Part shown: one piece after another, positions 6,774 through 8,997 of the stretch
Layout of the letters: every line of letters begins with the position of its first letter
Position numbering within the stretch: position 1 is the first letter of the stretch
Assembly: GCA_946540365.1 (NCBI GenBank)
Contig: CAMNIH010000070.1
Coordinates: forward strand, 1 to 8,997
DNA length: 8,997 nt
Reading direction: 5' to 3'
Source: an uncultured Bacteroidales bacterium
GTDB lineage: Bacteria; Bacteroidota; Bacteroidia; Bacteroidales; P3
Notes under the pieces: generated by a model
What the model saw: the letters and a program-made list of their open reading frames with translations, nothing else
Database searches by the model: none
What the model was told of the DNA's origin: nothing
Translations under genes and position numbers: made by a program

Positions 6774-8807
6774 CCGGCGTGCCACGCGGCTCGTGCCGTC
6801 GGCAAAGACCACCGTGTACACCCCCGACGCCAGACGGCCCGTCTGGATGGTGTAGACGATCTGGCCCGCCGCCGACAGGGTGCTCGCATGCACCGTGCGG
6901 CCGCTGTTGTCGACGATGCTGACCGTGTAGTTGCGGCCCTCGCCCAGGTCGATGGCCAGATGGGCCTCGCCCTCGGCGGGATTGGGATAGAACTGGCCGA
7001 AGGCCTCGTCCATGGTCGCAACCTCCTGCACACCCACCTCCGGGTTCACACCCAGATAGAAGGTGTGGTAGCCGCCCTGCAGGGCCGTCATCGGCTTGGT
7101 GATGGTCTTGCCGCTGCCACTGGTGGCGCTGATGTAGTAGTCGATCCGCACATAGTCGGTCAGCGTGACGCCGCCGGTGGGAATCAGCGCGGCATACTGC
7201 CCGGCCTCGTCGGCCACCATGGCCACCTGCTGCCACGCGCCTTCCTCAATACGGTAGCTGAGCACCACCGTGTCGATGCCGTCGGCGCAGCTCACCTTGG
7301 CCAGCACCGGCACACCCGAGGACATGTAGGTCGTCCCCGTGTTGCCGTAGATAGCCTGGTGCAGGATGCGGATGGGCTTTTCGGCGGGGATCTGCTTGGT
7401 GATGCAGTGGATGGCGCCGCCCGAGCCGTCGAACGAGCGCACGTCGACGCAGTAGATCGTGTAGCCGGGATAGGCCTTCTTCACCTCCTCGATGTTGGCG
7501 CGGTCCCAGTCCGCCGTCGGCATCCCGTCGCTTCCCACCGTCGAGAAGCAGGGCTGGATGATCACGTTGTTGACAAAGGTGTGGTTCGAGTAGGTGCGCG
7601 TGTACTGGTTGTCATACTGCACCTGGCTGACGAAGTTGGCACCGCTGTTGGTCGACGGGAAGGGGATGCGGCGACTGCGGTAGGTGGCGCCGAACACACT
7701 CTCGTAGCTGCACAGCGAGTCCATATTCTTTTTGCCGGTGATATAGTCGGTCCAGTTGCTGTAGTCGTCGGGCATCTGGCTGAAGACGAAGAGGTTCTCG
7801 TCGATCATGTCGGCATAGAGGTCCACATGGCCGGTGCCGCCGTCGTAGCGGAACTTGGGCAGGATATAGGTGGCGCGGTGCCCCATCAGGGCGCGCAGGC
7901 TGTCCTTCACCTGGCTGTTCGTCAGGCTCTGCTTGGTGGTGTAGCCCACGGTGGCGGGATCCACACCGTCCCACACCAGCTGGCCGTAGGTGTCGCGGTT
8001 GTTCTCATAGATGGCGTTGCTCGAGAGCACCATGCCGGCGCCGTCGACCACACAGTTGCCACCCTCCCACTCGATCTGGGTGGTGAAGTTGGGCAGGCCG
8101 AACTGGCGTTCGATATACACCGGCAGCGAGTCGTCCAGTGCGCGGCCGGGGTAGTACTCGAAGTCGAGCATACCCACGGTGTCGCCCTCGCCGTAGTAGA
8201 AGCAGATGGGGCCGCAGTCGCGGTACCAGAACGAGTTGCCCGGGGCCACGAGGAAGCGGATATTGCCGTGGCGCAGGCCCATGCGCTGCAGCTTGCGCAG
8301 CACCAGGGCCGTATCCTCGGCCTGCTCCACACGCACCCACGCCTCGGCGCCACCCAGCTGGATGGCATCCATCAGGTAGAACGCCACATCGCCCATGCCG
8401 CTCTGGTTGGCGGTGTCCATCATGGCGCCGTAGGGGCCGATGCCCGAAGGCTGCTGCGAGTAGTAGCTGTCGTAGTAGTAGGCATAGCCCGGCACCGCCG
8501 GGTCGGCCGTCATAGCGTCGCCCTCAGTGGGGTAGTAGACATAGAGGGGGGTGACCACGATGGCCTGCACCTCCTCCCACTCGCCGGGGAACCACACGGG
8601 GCCCGTCGGCATCCCCTTGCCCTTGCGGGCCGGAGCACCCTTGGTGGCGGGGTGCTGCTTGACGGACGATCCCATATACATCTGCGAGGCGTCGCGCTTC
8701 TGGTGCGTCAGCTGCCAGTGGCGCAAACCCTCCTTGTCCCATGTCACTTGAGCAGCGGCACCGAATGTCAGTGCCGCTGCTATCATTGTCAATACAATCC
8801 GTTTCAT
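6759..8807 (-). CDS. Secreted peptidylarginine deiminase-like enzyme with T9SS sorting domain
   Basis: This 682-residue protein belongs to the Porphyromonas-type peptidylarginine deiminase/agmatine deiminase family, which turns the guanidino group of arginine into citrulline and releases ammonia. The signal peptide is residues 1 to about 19, with cleavage after AAA before QV. A basic segment, about 37-65, may be a pro-region. The catalytic domain runs from about FPGEWEEV (73-80) to 475. Visible active-site motifs are YRDCGP (D197), WEGGN (247-251), GTGHVDL (H327, D329), YSNHTFVNN (N408 as likely counterpart of PPAD N297) and GGAIHC (C468, the nucleophile). An Ig-like region follows (about 495-587). 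The end (about 605-682) is a type A T9SS sorting domain: FYPNP, GRNYTVSIVDNSGR, LASGVYTVVF and terminal RRLIVK. All catalytic residues are present, so it should be active and exported by T9SS. It is longer than PPAD (about 556 residues), partly through a Tyr-rich stretch near 90-130. It starts 3 nt after the kce-like gene. Peptidyl-arginine versus agmatine or free-arginine specificity is not proven. Confidence 0.9.
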   Translation of the reverse strand: MKRIVLTMIAAALTFGAAAQVTWDKEGLRHWQLTHQKRDASQMYMGSSVKQHPATKGAPARKGKGMPTGPVWFPGEWEEVQAIVVTPLYVYYPTEGDAMTADPAVPGYAYYYDSYYSQQPSGIGPYGAMMDTANQSGMGDVAFYLMDAIQLGGAEAWVRVEQAEDTALVLRKLQRMGLRHGNIRFLVAPGNSFWYRDCGPICFYYGEGDTVGMLDFEYYPGRALDDSLPVYIERQFGLPNFTTQIEWEGGNCVVDGAGMVLSSNAIYENNRDTYGQLVWDGVDPATVGYTTKQSLTNSQVKDSLRALMGHRATYILPKFRYDGGTGHVDLYADMIDENLFVFSQMPDDYSNWTDYITGKKNMDSLCSYESVFGATYRSRRIPFPSTNSGANFVSQVQYDNQYTRTYSNHTFVNNVIIQPCFSTVGSDGMPTADWDRANIEEVKKAYPGYTIYCVDVRSFDGSGGAIHCITKQIPAEKPIRILHQAIYGNTGTTYMSSGVPVLAKVSCADGIDTVVLSYRIEEGAWQQVAMVADEAGQYAALIPTGGVTLTDYVRIDYYISATSGSGKTITKPMTALQGGYHTFYLGVNPEVGVQEVATMDEAFGQFYPNPAEGEAHLAIDLGEGRNYTVSIVDNSGRTVHASTLSAAGQIVYTIQTGRLASGVYTVVFADGTSRVARRLIVK

Positions 8808-8810
8808 CTC

Positions 8811-8997
8811 TTAGCGTCTCTTCAGGCTCAGTATCTCACGTGCCTCGTCGCTCGTGGCGATGGGGCGTCCCAGCAGTTTGGCCATGCGCACCACCTTGTC
8901 GACCAGCTCGCCGTTGCTCTTGGCCAGCACGCCGCGCTCCAAGTAGAGGTTGTCCTCGAAGCCCACGCGCACGTTGCCGCCCATGACGATGGCGGGA
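8811..8997 (-). CDS. kce: BKACE-family enzyme, probably 3-keto-5-aminohexanoate cleavage enzyme, C-terminal 61 codons
   Basis: Only the C-terminus lies in the window; the rest extends past base 8997. The minus-strand frame reads [20 protein letters not shown], then [19 protein letters not shown], then [12 protein letters not shown], ending at TAA 8811-8813. This is the highly conserved end of DUF849/BKACE enzymes. Those TIM-barrel proteins cleave beta-keto acids with acetyl-CoA. The founding member, Kce, splits 3-keto-5-aminohexanoate during lysine fermentation to butyrate and acetate. The [13 protein letters not shown] segment lies near the substrate and CoA site in known structures. BKACE members have varied substrates, so the Kce assignment rests on strong resemblance plus the common occurrence of lysine fermentation in Bacteroidales. 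The stop is 3 nt from the deiminase ATG, so the two are probably co-transcribed. Confidence 0.85.
   Translation of the reverse strand, partial: PAIVMGGNVRVGFEDNLYLERGVLAKSNGELVDKVVRMAKLLGRPIATSDEAREILSLKRR

Overview
The window reads as chromosome from a high-GC member of the Bacteroidota, probably Bacteroidales. Four things point there: TAnnTTTG-type -7 promoter boxes in AT-rich gaps, a general lack of strong Shine-Dalgarno sites, a type IX secretion (T9SS) C-terminal sorting domain on a large secreted enzyme, and a SecA of the Bacteroidota kind. Coding DNA is very GC-rich at third positions, so long spurious ORFs appear on the opposite strands. Genus cannot be fixed from the sequence alone.

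Layout. (1) 1-1638, plus strand: the C-terminal part of secA, cut by the window edge. (2) 1639-1759: a gap with seven tandem 7-bp repeats followed by a perfect 20-bp inverted repeat, a likely bidirectional terminator. (3) 1760-2239, minus: a small exported PepSY-like protein with its own promoter. (4) 2315-5542, minus: a tight four-gene operon of acyltransferase, family 2 glycosyltransferase, family 4 glycosyltransferase and a TrmH/SpoU-type RNA 2'-O-methyltransferase. (5) 5543-5648: a divergent promoter region. (6) 5649-6773, plus: a second family 4 glycosyltransferase. (7) 6759-8807, minus: a secreted peptidylarginine-deiminase-like enzyme with signal peptide, guanidino-group-modifying catalytic domain, Ig-like region and T9SS sorting domain. 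Its 3' end overlaps the glycosyltransferase tail-to-tail by 15 bp. (8) 8811-8997, minus: the C-terminal 61 codons of a BKACE-family enzyme, most likely 3-keto-5-aminohexanoate cleavage enzyme (kce) of lysine fermentation. It ends 3 nt before the deiminase start.

How the genes work together. The divergent glycosyltransferase/acyltransferase block probably builds or decorates a surface polysaccharide or LPS core/O-chain. The kce-deiminase pair suggests an amino-acid-fermenting lifestyle and resembles Porphyromonas gingivalis, which has both lysine fermentation and a T9SS-secreted peptidylarginine deiminase (PPAD). I found no clearly undescribed multi-gene system. The deiminase and its context are the most interesting part of the window. 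No tRNA, rRNA, CRISPR array, insertion sequence or phage gene was seen.
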